Below, one piece after another: positions 53,483 through 62,528 of a stretch of 64,000 nucleotides of DNA. This stretch comes from Bacteroides stercorirosoris (GTDB taxonomy: Bacteria > Bacteroidota > Bacteroidia > Bacteroidales > Bacteroidaceae). The stretch covers positions 153,794-217,793 of the forward strand of contig NZ_FQZN01000007.1 of assembly GCF_900142015.1 (NCBI RefSeq). Reading direction: 5' to 3'. The notes beneath the pieces are model-generated. The model was not told the DNA's origin, ran no database searches, and saw nothing but the letters and a program-made list of their open reading frames with translations. The stretch's first letter is position 1; each line of letters opens with the position of its first letter. Made by a program: the position numbers and the translations under genes.

Positions 53483-55510
53483 ATGAATATATATGAAAGA
53501 AATATCATTGTCTCTTGTGTTTTATTCATGATTTTCTCGCTGGGAGTTTCGGCACAAGTTACAGAATTGACGGTTAACCAGCCTCCAATTATACAAGCTC
53601 CATCTGATTCCTCCCAATGGGCAAGTTTCAGAAAAGCTCTTTTGGATTGGCGGGTACAAATACATGAGAATATAAACTACGACGCTTCTCTTTATGACCG
53701 AGAAGATTTTCAATGGGTGAAGTCTGCTTTTAATTGTTGCTTTCTGATGATGTACGATCAGAGTTTTTATGATCGGAAACGGAATTGCTATACTGTTGAA
53801 AAAATATTAGCAGAAGGACGTGAGCGTTTTGGTGGATATGATATTGTTGTGTTGTGGCATGCTTATCCACGCATAGGGCTTGATAATAGGAACCAGTTTG
53901 ATTTTTATCGGGATATGCCTGGTGGATTAACAGCATTGAAGAAAGTTGCAGAGGAGTTGCATGAGCAGGGTGTCAAAGTTTATATCAACTATAATCCATG
54001 GGATACAGGTACACGTAGAGAAGGTACTCATGATATTGATGCGTTGGCTACTGTTATAAAGTCTATAGGAGCTGATGGCATATTTCTGGACACTATGGAC
54101 CGTAGTTCTGAGGAATTTCGTCAAAAGCTGGATATGGCTCGAATGGGAGTGGTTCTTGAAAGTGAGTTGGCACTTCCTATAGAAGAAATATCAACCCATC
54201 ATATGTCTTGGGCACAATGGTTTGCCGACTCTGCCGTGCCGGGAATTCTACGTAGTAAATGGATTGAGCCCCGCCATATCCAACATGGGATTAGCCGTTG
54301 GACCGGAGATAAGTCCAAGGAGTTACAAACAGCTTGGATGAATGGAAGCGGGATGATGATTTGGGAAAATGTTTTCGGGCAATGGGTAGGTTGGAGTCCG
54401 CGTGATTGTTATATACTTAAAACCATGTATGGAATTCAACACTATTTCTCACATATATTCACGTCAAACAAGTGGATACCTTTGGTTAATAATACTCTGT
54501 TGCCTAATGTTTATGCAAATCTTTGGTATGATGACAATTGCCAATTATGGACATTAGTCAATAGGGCCTATGTACAAGCTGAGGGACCCTTATTACAGAT
54601 TACACCTGATAGAAATTATGTTTATTATGACTTAATAAAAGGGCAGGAAGTGTTTCCAAATGAATCTGGTATAATAGAGGGACAGATAATACCACGGGGC
54701 ATAGGCTGTATTCTCGCATTTAAGAAAAATCGACTACCTGACAATTTTGATGAGTTACTCTCATCGCAAGCTACTATTTATAAAGAGAAGACGTATAATA
54801 TTGAATATCCTCAATTGGAGGCTATATTAAAACCCGTATCTGCAACGAAACCATATAAGAATGTTCCTCGGGATATGGTTGTAGTAGATGGGTATGAAGG
54901 AGAAATCCCCGTCACCTTTAATTGTAGAGAGATTGGATATTACCATTCGTTGGAATATGATTTTATCAATAGGGGGCCTGTTGTCCCTCATCAGAAAGTT
55001 ACTTTTTCACGCAATGTAATAGTGAAACGTATTGCAATTGATTCATCTCCAGTAACAAATGCTCAGTACAAAGAATTTCTACATGCAACGAACTATCAGC
55101 CTCGTTTTTCTGAGAATTTCCTGAAGCATTGGATTAATGGCGAGATACCAGTGGGTACAGAACAAGAGCCGGTAGTGTACGTTGACTTGGATGATGCAAG
55201 GGCTTATGCTAAATGGGTGGGAAAACGTTTGCCACGGGAAGAAGAATGGCAATTGGCCATAAAACAGGCTAAAGGTAAAAAACAGGAAATGCACTCGAAT
55301 ACATGGGAAATGACAGAAAGCGAATACAATGATGGACGTAATCGTTTTTGCATACTCAAAGGAGGAAGTGAATATAAGGCTGAAGGTTCTGATTGGTATT
55401 TTGACGGTGGTTTTCAAACTGAAGATTTTGCAGCAAAACAACTGTTGCTATATCCAGGTATTGATCGTTGCTCTACCGTTGGATTTCGATGTGTTGTAGA
55501 TCTTGATTGA
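53483..55510 (+). CDS. Putative (beta/alpha)8 glycoside hydrolase fused to a formylglycine-generating-enzyme-like domain
   Basis: 675 residues from the ATG at 53483, chosen because it opens a good signal peptide (LGVSAQ); an in-frame ATG at 53447 adds a hydrophilic leader. The N-terminal 430 residues look like a barrel hydrolase: GYDIVVLWHAYPRIGLD, GVKVYINYNPWDTGTRRE, ADGIFLDTMDRSSEEF with a candidate Asp, and VVLESELALPIEE with a candidate Glu. Residues about 480-675 are an FGE/SUMF1-like domain (SPVTNAQYKEFLHATNY, GKRLPREEEWQLA, NTWEMTESEYND, CILKGGSEY, VGFRCVVD). The active-site Cys pair of true FGE is not seen, so this domain is probably for binding. Substrate unknown. Confidence 0.7.
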   Translation: MNIYERNIIVSCVLFMIFSLGVSAQVTELTVNQPPIIQAPSDSSQWASFRKALLDWRVQIHENINYDASLYDREDFQWVKSAFNCCFLMMYDQSFYDRKRNCYTVEKILAEGRERFGGYDIVVLWHAYPRIGLDNRNQFDFYRDMPGGLTALKKVAEELHEQGVKVYINYNPWDTGTRREGTHDIDALATVIKSIGADGIFLDTMDRSSEEFRQKLDMARMGVVLESELALPIEEISTHHMSWAQWFADSAVPGILRSKWIEPRHIQHGISRWTGDKSKELQTAWMNGSGMMIWENVFGQWVGWSPRDCYILKTMYGIQHYFSHIFTSNKWIPLVNNTLLPNVYANLWYDDNCQLWTLVNRAYVQAEGPLLQITPDRNYVYYDLIKGQEVFPNESGIIEGQIIPRGIGCILAFKKNRLPDNFDELLSSQATIYKEKTYNIEYPQLEAILKPVSATKPYKNVPRDMVVVDGYEGEIPVTFNCREIGYYHSLEYDFINRGPVVPHQKVTFSRNVIVKRIAIDSSPVTNAQYKEFLHATNYQPRFSENFLKHWINGEIPVGTEQEPVVYVDLDDARAYAKWVGKRLPREEEWQLAIKQAKGKKQEMHSNTWEMTESEYNDGRNRFCILKGGSEYKAEGSDWYFDGGFQTEDFAAKQLLLYPGIDRCSTVGFRCVVDLD

Positions 55511-55608
55511 GATTATTAAAAAGGCTATGAAGTATTTAAACTGAATGTTTTCTGATACTTATGCTATAACTTATAAAATATAACGTTTAATTGTAAAATA
55601 ATATAGAT

Positions 55609-56757
55609 ATGAATATAAGGCTAAAAAGATTGTTTTCTTTTATGATAATGTTTTTTATAGCAAGCTTTGTGCTTGCTGGGGAAGAACTTGAGAATATAAG
55701 AAGTAGAGCAGTTGATACACTGATGACTGATGAAACTGCAGTATTGTTTTACAATATACTTCAAAATCAAGGTAAAGGTACAATGCTTGGACAGCATGAT
55801 GGTGTATGGATGGAAGAAGGGAAAAAGATAACCGGACATATTCATAAATTATCAAATAGATTACCTGCTGTTGCCAGCTATGATTTCATGTTTGTAACAA
55901 ATGTCAATAATACAGAAGGTTCTTGGTATAGAATAAGAGAACATGAGATACGGGAACGGATAATTGCTGCCAATCGTGAAGGGATTTTGATTACGATGTG
56001 CTGGCATTACAACGATCCGTATACACAAAAAACATTTTATACAAAAGAGTTGCCGACTGAGGAGCTTAAAATGATATCGTTTAAGTCAATACTTCCGGGT
56101 GGGCAAAATCATGAACGCTATAAGAAAGATTTGCGGAAAGTAGCAGAATTTTCATCATCTCTTCGTGATGATGACGGTAAATTAATTCCTTTTATATTTC
56201 GACCTTTTCATGAATTTGACGGGGAATGGTTTTGGTGGGGAGCAGCCTACAATGAACCGGAAGAATTTAAGGATTTGTGGAGATTTACAGTACACTATCT
56301 GAGAGATACTCTGAATGTTCATAATATGCTTTATGCTTTCTCTCCTGATATAAAATTTGATTCTCGTGAGGATTATCTATTGCGTTATCCTGGCGATGGC
56401 TATGTTGATATATTAGGTTTTGATGATTATGAAGACTTCAAATATGATAAAAAAAGGACGAATGAAGCTCGGAAGAGAATCCGTATTGTTGGAACCTTGG
56501 CAAATGAGAAGAAGAAGCCTTGCGCATTGACAGAAGTGGGATATTTTATTAAAAAGGATAATCCGCAAAAAGTAGACATTGAACGAATGGAATATTTATT
56601 AGAAACTATTTCTGATATGTACGAATATCTTTCTTATGCTGTATTTTGGGGAAATGGTGGAGGTGTATATTGTATACCCACACAAGGTGATGCCGGAGAG
56701 GAAGAGTTTAAATCTTTTCTAAGGCAACCATTTATTCTTTTGAATGATAATAAGTAA
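55609..56757 (+). CDS. GH26-family glycosidase (beta-mannanase family)
   Basis: 382 residues, signal peptide ending in FVLAG. GH26 retaining enzymes hydrolyse mostly beta-1,4-mannans. Both catalytic glutamates are seen: acid/base Glu202 in RPFHEFDGEWFWWG and nucleophile Glu309 in ALTEVGYF, 107 residues apart as in Cellvibrio mannanase. GTMLGQHDG and MCWHYNDP are also typical. The TAACGTTTAA motif just upstream (55581) resembles the LacI-type site. Whether it cuts a mannan part or an unusual backbone is unknown. Confidence 0.9.
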   Translation: MNIRLKRLFSFMIMFFIASFVLAGEELENIRSRAVDTLMTDETAVLFYNILQNQGKGTMLGQHDGVWMEEGKKITGHIHKLSNRLPAVASYDFMFVTNVNNTEGSWYRIREHEIRERIIAANREGILITMCWHYNDPYTQKTFYTKELPTEELKMISFKSILPGGQNHERYKKDLRKVAEFSSSLRDDDGKLIPFIFRPFHEFDGEWFWWGAAYNEPEEFKDLWRFTVHYLRDTLNVHNMLYAFSPDIKFDSREDYLLRYPGDGYVDILGFDDYEDFKYDKKRTNEARKRIRIVGTLANEKKKPCALTEVGYFIKKDNPQKVDIERMEYLLETISDMYEYLSYAVFWGNGGGVYCIPTQGDAGEEEFKSFLRQPFILLNDNK

Positions 56758-56769
56758 AACAATAAATTT

Positions 56770-57753
56770 ATGAAAAAGAAACTATTGGCTGTGTTTTTGT
56801 TCTCTGCTACAACCATGTTGTGTGCACAGACCTTACAGACTTCTAACAAGTACTTTGAAGTCGGAAATTTCAAAGAAGTACACAATCCTGCATGGGGAGT
56901 GACTGATGATCCATGGTGTATCAATGACCATACTTTTATTTATGATAAAAAAAAGAAAAAATGGCATGTGATTGGTATAACACATGCCCGAAAAATGGAT
57001 TATATAAAAGATCCTGGGCTCAATCTACTTCATATTTCGGCAGATAGTCTGTTTCAGACTCCGTGGGAGGTTCATCCTCATGCACTGACTGCTGATTTTA
57101 AAAAATATAAGGAATCAGTTCTTTGGGCTCCTCATTGTGTACACCATAAGGGGAAATATTACCTGTATGTGTGTGCCGGATCTCAAAGCGGTGCACATGT
57201 TCATGATTCATACCAAATGAATCTTTATATATCCAAAAATTTGAAGGACTGGGAAAGATATAAGCAAAATCCATTGTTTGTGGATGGATTTGATGCACGT
57301 GATCCGATGATCATCAGAGATGGTAACCAGTGGATAATGTACTATACTGCAAACTCTACACCAATGGGAGGAAATCATGTCATTGCAGCTTATGTTAGTA
57401 AAGATTTACTTCATTGGTCAGATAGGACAATCGTTTTTGTCCATTCCCGAAAAGGAACTTTCGGAGGGCCTACTGAGTCTCCTTTCGTAGTGAGACGTGG
57501 TGATAAATATTATATGTTTTTGTGTGATGGAGGGCATACAGATGTATATGTTAGTAATGATCCGTTACAGTTTGAACAGGCTGACTTGATAGCGGAAATA
57601 AATGATTGCCGTGCCTCTGAACTAATTAGGGATAAAGCAGGAAACTACTATATTAGTAGTGCCGGATGGTTCAATGGAACATATGGGTTAAAAATAGCTC
57701 CGTTTATTTGGAAAGACGGATTGGAAAATGAAACGAGCAGTTTAAATTTCTAA
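56770..57753 (+). CDS. Five-bladed beta-propeller hydrolase (GH43/GH32-like)
   Basis: 327 residues with a signal peptide (TTMLCAQ). The three acidic motifs of the GH32/GH43-type propeller are in order: DDPWCINDHTFIY (base), DARDPMIIRDG (RDP-type stabiliser) and GPTESPFVVRRG (acid). Other blades: KESVLWAPHCVHHKGKYYLYV, NYYISSAGWF. Closest family assignment is uncertain between GH43, GH32 and related unclassified groups. Enzymes of this fold often act on furanosides, which fits the GH172 context. Sits 12 bases after the GH26 stop. Confidence 0.75.
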   Translation: MKKKLLAVFLFSATTMLCAQTLQTSNKYFEVGNFKEVHNPAWGVTDDPWCINDHTFIYDKKKKKWHVIGITHARKMDYIKDPGLNLLHISADSLFQTPWEVHPHALTADFKKYKESVLWAPHCVHHKGKYYLYVCAGSQSGAHVHDSYQMNLYISKNLKDWERYKQNPLFVDGFDARDPMIIRDGNQWIMYYTANSTPMGGNHVIAAYVSKDLLHWSDRTIVFVHSRKGTFGGPTESPFVVRRGDKYYMFLCDGGHTDVYVSNDPLQFEQADLIAEINDCRASELIRDKAGNYYISSAGWFNGTYGLKIAPFIWKDGLENETSSLNF

Positions 57754-57766
57754 ATAATGTAGTAGT

Positions 57767-58951
57767 ATGAAAAAGTTGTTTTTGATTCTATCCGTTTTTA
57801 TCGGATTATTATTTGGCAATATTGATTGTCAAGCTCAAAAAGTGGGAGGAGAACTCGGTAACTTGGCTGCAATTAAAAAAGGTTTTCGTAATCGTAGAAT
57901 AAGTAGTACTGATAAAAGTGGTAACAATGGTGATTGGATAGATTCAATAAAGCCTGGTGATAAGTGGAGTGTGAATATTTCGGGCGCGGGGATTATAAAT
58001 CATATTTGGTTTACGATTTCTCCAATGAATATCATGAGAAACGACCTTATATTCAGAATTTATTGGGATGGAAAATCCGAACCTTCTGTGGAAGCACCTC
58101 TTGCAGCCTTCTTCGGTAACGGTTGGGATGAATATTATGAATTCGCTTCTCTTCCATTGGCTGTAGGTCCTCAAAGAGGGACTGGGCTTGTCTCTTATTT
58201 TCAGATGCCTTTTGCCAATGGGGCCCGGTTAGAAATAGAAAACCAAAGTGATGAAACTATTTCCCGTCTTTATTTTTATATAGATTATGTGGAAATGAAA
58301 AAGTTACCAGGTGATTTAGGCCGTTTTCATGCATGGTACAATCATGAACTGACGGATGCATTACCCGAGGGCGAAACTGAATGGGGGTTAGTAGGAATGC
58401 AGACTAACAATGTAGATGGTGCCGGTAATTATTTGTTTGCAGATATCAAAGGTGAAGGGCATTTTGTGGGAATTAACTATTATATGCACTCTCCTTCACC
58501 AATGTGGTATGGAGAAGGAGACGATATGATATTTATAGATGGTGAAGAGAAAGCGTCATTGTTGGGAACTGGTACGGAGGATTTCTTCAATACCTCGTGG
58601 TGTCCTAAAACCATCTTTGCTCATCCTTATTACGGATATGCACGAGTGAACAATGATAATGGTTGGTTGGGAAGGACGCATGTATACCGCTTCTTTATTG
58701 CCGATCCTATTTATTTTAATAAATCATTCAAAGGTACTATTGAACACGGACATAATAACAACCTCACTTTGGACATCAGCAGTGTCGCTTACTGGTATCA
58801 GTCTGAAGCCGGTGTGTTGCCTCCTGCTCCGACCAAGGCTGACAGAGCTCCTAAAGCATTCATTCGGGATCAGGATATGCACCGCTGGAGACATGAATGG
58901 AGAAAGAACCGCGGTAATGGTTCCAAATTATGGGGAGATGAGGTGAAATAA
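57767..58951 (+). CDS. DUF2961/GH172-family furanosidase (paralogue C)
   Basis: 394 residues, same length and order of motifs as paralogue A at 37556, with near-identical C-termini (IRDQDMHRWRHEWRKN then GNGSKLWG). Signal peptide ends in IDCQAQ. GTGTEDFF has the nucleophile Glu; as in A, the later Glu of paralogue B is replaced (KTIFAHPYYG). The DNA of the two copies is clearly related but diverged, and this copy is richer in AT. A and C must come from one duplication, placed now at the two ends of the SusCD block. Confidence 0.88.
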   Translation: MKKLFLILSVFIGLLFGNIDCQAQKVGGELGNLAAIKKGFRNRRISSTDKSGNNGDWIDSIKPGDKWSVNISGAGIINHIWFTISPMNIMRNDLIFRIYWDGKSEPSVEAPLAAFFGNGWDEYYEFASLPLAVGPQRGTGLVSYFQMPFANGARLEIENQSDETISRLYFYIDYVEMKKLPGDLGRFHAWYNHELTDALPEGETEWGLVGMQTNNVDGAGNYLFADIKGEGHFVGINYYMHSPSPMWYGEGDDMIFIDGEEKASLLGTGTEDFFNTSWCPKTIFAHPYYGYARVNNDNGWLGRTHVYRFFIADPIYFNKSFKGTIEHGHNNNLTLDISSVAYWYQSEAGVLPPAPTKADRAPKAFIRDQDMHRWRHEWRKNRGNGSKLWGDEVK

Positions 58952-59051
58952 AGAATTAGGTTGCTATGATAAGATTGATAGTAGTAGAGTACAAAAGGGT
59001 AAGAATATGATGGTGGAAAGATTAATTAAATGCAATAAATGATATACTCAT

Positions 59052-60977
59052 ATGATGAATAAACTTTTTTCTCTTTTTGCAGCTTTGCTATTTACTATGC
59101 AGAGCTTCGCACAAAGCGACTATTATAAATGGGAGTTACAGAATCTTTCGGATATTTCCAGATTAGCAGAATATCGTGTTGGAAAAATGCAACAACTATC
59201 CAGCTATGACAGAAGTGGAGGTAACGATGATGGCTTTTCCGGTAAATATTCTTATATCCGTAAAGAAGGTAACGATTTGGTATTAGCTGATATTAAGGGA
59301 GCGGGGATAATTAATCGGATATGGACCCCTACGCCCAGTAATGATACCATTCAGTTCTATTTTGATGGAGAGAAAGTTCCTAGAATAAACATGCCTTTTA
59401 TTGATCTCTTTTCAGGAGAGACATATCCGTTTGTAGCTCCTTTATGTGGAAATGAAATAGGAGGTTATTATTGTTATTTACCCATTCCTTATGAAAAGTC
59501 CCTTAAAATTATATACAAAGGAGAAATAATGAAGTTTCAACAGATTCAGTATCGTGAATTAACTCATAAGGAAAAAATACAAAGTTTTTCTTGGGAATAT
59601 TTTAACAGTAACCCTGTATTGTCCGAAATCAGCCAAACTTGGAAGCATATGTCTCTTTCCTCTCTATATAATGATGAAATTAAGATGCGGAAAATAAATT
59701 TCACTATAAAAGGGGGAAAAGAACAACAAATATTTACTTTACAACAAGGAGGCAGGATCGTAGGAATAGAATTGGATAGTGATTATAATCTGCAAAGTAA
59801 AAGTGATAAACTGATATTCAAAGCTAAATGGGACAATGAAAAAGAGAATGCGATCGATGTACCTTTTCAAAGTTTTTTTGGTTATGCTTTTGGAAAACCA
59901 TCAATGAAATCCATGTTGCTTGGAGCTACTCAGGCTATGTGTTATTCTTATTTGCCAATGCCATTTGACGGTCAGGCAAATTTGTCTGTAGAATATAAAA
60001 GTGGCAATAAAGAAGAGGAAATAACTCTTTCAGGACGAATTTATTATACAGAAAAACAAAGGGACAAGCGAAGAGAAGGAAAGCTGTATACACAATCACG
60101 GAGAGAATATTTGCCTGAGCCGGGTGTACCTTATACTATTGCTGATGTTCAAGGAAAAGGGCATTATATAGGAACGATACTTATTGCACAAGGGTTGAAT
60201 GAAGGTATGACTGAATATTGGGAAAGTGATGATTGTTCATTCATTGATGGTGAAATGAGAATGCATGGAACTGGTTCTGAAGACTACTTTAATGGGGGCT
60301 GGTATGCTGTGACCGATCGATGGGACAGAGGGATTAGTTTGCCTATACATGGTTCTTTGTTGTATGACATAAAAACGGCTCGTACTGGCGGGTATCGTTT
60401 TTACTTATCGGATAAGATCAATTTTAATTCTTCTTATGTACTGACCATTGAACATGGTCCTGAAGGGAATAAACTGGATGTGGATTATACCTCGGTCGGA
60501 TTATTCTATGCAGATAAGCCGCAATTTAAGAATCAGTATTTAACCCATGTTGTCAATGAAGTTCCGCGTAGGGATATATTGTTACCTCAGGATATGACAA
60601 TGCGCCTTTATTGGTTCACTCAGGCTTCATTCAACGGCAGCTCGATGATTATTTCATCAAAGCGTGAAGACCATTGGACCACTAATATAGATTTTGAGGC
60701 AGTGCCCATGGTACAATTTGACCTCACTGGAATGGATAATGGGAAATACAAGGTAACTGTTGTTCACACCGGTAGTAATGAGGCCAGACCATTTTCTGTA
60801 TGGCAGCGTACTAATCAGGTTTCCGAATGGATATCGGGCAATAATAATGTCCAAACTACTTCTTATGCAGGTGAAATAGAAATATCAGACCAAATTAAGA
60901 CATTAACCCTAAGAAAAAAGAAAATGGATAACACTGAATTACAAATAGATTATCTCATCTTTGAAAAAATAGAATAA
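59052..60977 (+). CDS. Long DUF2961/GH172-family protein (paralogue D)
   Basis: 641 residues with signal peptide (MQSFAQ). The N-terminal signature (LSDISRLAEYRVGKMQQLSSYDRSGGNDDG) and GAGIINRIWTPTPSNDTI are DUF2961-type; GTGSEDYFNGGWYA carries the nucleophile position with Ser for Thr. The extra length lies in the middle jelly roll (about 150-330) and in a C-terminal beta-sandwich (about 530-641; FDLTGMDNGKYKVTVVHTGSN). It is a distinct subgroup from A to C. A Met at the next codon (59055) is an equal start. The stop codon overlaps the next start. Confidence 0.85.
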   Translation: MMNKLFSLFAALLFTMQSFAQSDYYKWELQNLSDISRLAEYRVGKMQQLSSYDRSGGNDDGFSGKYSYIRKEGNDLVLADIKGAGIINRIWTPTPSNDTIQFYFDGEKVPRINMPFIDLFSGETYPFVAPLCGNEIGGYYCYLPIPYEKSLKIIYKGEIMKFQQIQYRELTHKEKIQSFSWEYFNSNPVLSEISQTWKHMSLSSLYNDEIKMRKINFTIKGGKEQQIFTLQQGGRIVGIELDSDYNLQSKSDKLIFKAKWDNEKENAIDVPFQSFFGYAFGKPSMKSMLLGATQAMCYSYLPMPFDGQANLSVEYKSGNKEEEITLSGRIYYTEKQRDKRREGKLYTQSRREYLPEPGVPYTIADVQGKGHYIGTILIAQGLNEGMTEYWESDDCSFIDGEMRMHGTGSEDYFNGGWYAVTDRWDRGISLPIHGSLLYDIKTARTGGYRFYLSDKINFNSSYVLTIEHGPEGNKLDVDYTSVGLFYADKPQFKNQYLTHVVNEVPRRDILLPQDMTMRLYWFTQASFNGSSMIISSKREDHWTTNIDFEAVPMVQFDLTGMDNGKYKVTVVHTGSNEARPFSVWQRTNQVSEWISGNNNVQTTSYAGEIEISDQIKTLTLRKKKMDNTELQIDYLIFEKIE

Positions 60978-62494
60978 TGAAAACAACGGAATTATATTTA
61001 AAGTTTGTTTTAGTGATTGTAACTCTATGTTCATGTACTCATACATCTTCTGTAGGAAATGAATACCTATATATGAGTAAAGATGAGTTGAAGGATAAAA
61101 TCAAGGGGGGATGGGCAGGTCAGACCATTGGGGTTACTTTTGGCGGACCTACAGAATTTAAATACAATGGCACCTATATTCAAGATTACCAGCAGTTGTC
61201 TTGGAGCAATGACCGGATAAAGAATACGATGCTCTCATGGCCCGAACTGTACGATGATCTTTATATGGATCTTACTTTTGTGGAAGTATTTGACCGTTTG
61301 GGCCTTGAGGCTCCAATTGATTCATTTGCCTATGCATTTGCCAATGCCGATTATATGTTATGGCATGCCAATCAAGCAGCCCGTTACAACATTTTAAATG
61401 GTATTCTTCCTCCCCAATCCGGTAATTGGGTGAACAATCCACATGCAGATGATATAGATTATCAGATTGAAGCCGATTTTGCCGGTTTAATGTCACCCGG
61501 AATGCCTAATGCCGCTTCTGATATTAGCGATAAGATAGGACATGTTATGTGCTATGGCGATGGTTGGTACGGTGGAGTATATGTAGGGGCAATGTACAGC
61601 CTTGCTTTTGTGTATAATGATATTTATACCATTGTGACAGAAGCCTTGAAAACAATACCTGAACAGACGACATTTCATCAGTGCATATCCGATGTTATAA
61701 GATGGCATAAGGAATACCCGGATGACTGGCATCAGACATGGTTTGAAATACAGAAAAAATGGTCAGAAGACATTGCTTGCCCCGAAGGAGTATTTGTGCC
61801 TTTCAATATAGATGCAAAGGTTAACGCTGCCTATGTAGTAATGGGGCTGCTCTATGGAAATGGAGACTTTACAGAAACTCTTGAAATAAGTACTCGCGCA
61901 GGGCAGGACTCAGATTGTAATCCGTCAACAGCCGGAGGTGTTTTGGCTACCATGATAGGATATGACAAAATTCCTGCGTATTGGAAAAACAGTCTTTCTG
62001 AAGCTGAACAGATGGAGTTTAAATACACGAATATGTCTTTGGAAAAAGCTTATGAAACCAGTTTTAGGCATGCTTTATTAATGGTTGAACGGAATGGTGG
62101 GATTATAGAGGAAGACAGCATTGGTATCCTTGTTCAAAATCCGGAAGCAGTACGGTTTGAACAAAGCTTTTCTGATTTGAAACCTCGAAAGAAAGAAATA
62201 TTCTGGCATCCTATAGATAGGGAGATTTCCTTTGAATTTGAAGGTACAGGCTTTGCTTGGCGGGGGGAAGCTGTAAAGAACTCCAAAGAAATGGATGAAT
62301 ATGTATTTGAGGTGACCTTCTATTTGGATGATAAGAAAATTGAACGCTGTATTCTCCCTACTTCCTATAAACTTCGCAAACACGATTTAATTTGGAAGTA
62401 TAATCTGCCTAACGGGAAACATAAAGTAAAAATGGTCATTAATAATTCCCATCCGGATTACACAATCTATTCATGGGATTATGTGGTTTTTTAA
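60977..62494 (+). CDS. Secreted ADP-ribosylglycohydrolase-family lipoprotein
   Basis: 505 residues; lipobox VTLCSC-THTSS, hence exported. Residues about 30-370 are the ADP-ribosylglycohydrolase fold: KIKGGWAGQTIGVTFGGPTEF, MDLTFVEVFDRLGLEAP (position of metal Asp), ISTRAGQDSDCNPSTAGGVLATMIG (metal-binding DSDCN motif). A C-terminal beta-sandwich (about 395-505) is additional. True members cleave N- or O-ribofuranosyl bonds with Mg ions. Outside the cytoplasm and in a PUL, ADP-ribose is an unlikely target, so a furanosidic glycan is inferred. Its ATG overlaps the stop of paralogue D (TAATG). Confidence 0.88.
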   Translation: MKTTELYLKFVLVIVTLCSCTHTSSVGNEYLYMSKDELKDKIKGGWAGQTIGVTFGGPTEFKYNGTYIQDYQQLSWSNDRIKNTMLSWPELYDDLYMDLTFVEVFDRLGLEAPIDSFAYAFANADYMLWHANQAARYNILNGILPPQSGNWVNNPHADDIDYQIEADFAGLMSPGMPNAASDISDKIGHVMCYGDGWYGGVYVGAMYSLAFVYNDIYTIVTEALKTIPEQTTFHQCISDVIRWHKEYPDDWHQTWFEIQKKWSEDIACPEGVFVPFNIDAKVNAAYVVMGLLYGNGDFTETLEISTRAGQDSDCNPSTAGGVLATMIGYDKIPAYWKNSLSEAEQMEFKYTNMSLEKAYETSFRHALLMVERNGGIIEEDSIGILVQNPEAVRFEQSFSDLKPRKKEIFWHPIDREISFEFEGTGFAWRGEAVKNSKEMDEYVFEVTFYLDDKKIERCILPTSYKLRKHDLIWKYNLPNGKHKVKMVINNSHPDYTIYSWDYVVF

Positions 62495-62528
62495 AAGAAA
62501 TGTTTAAATTTTAGATGGTGTTTATATT

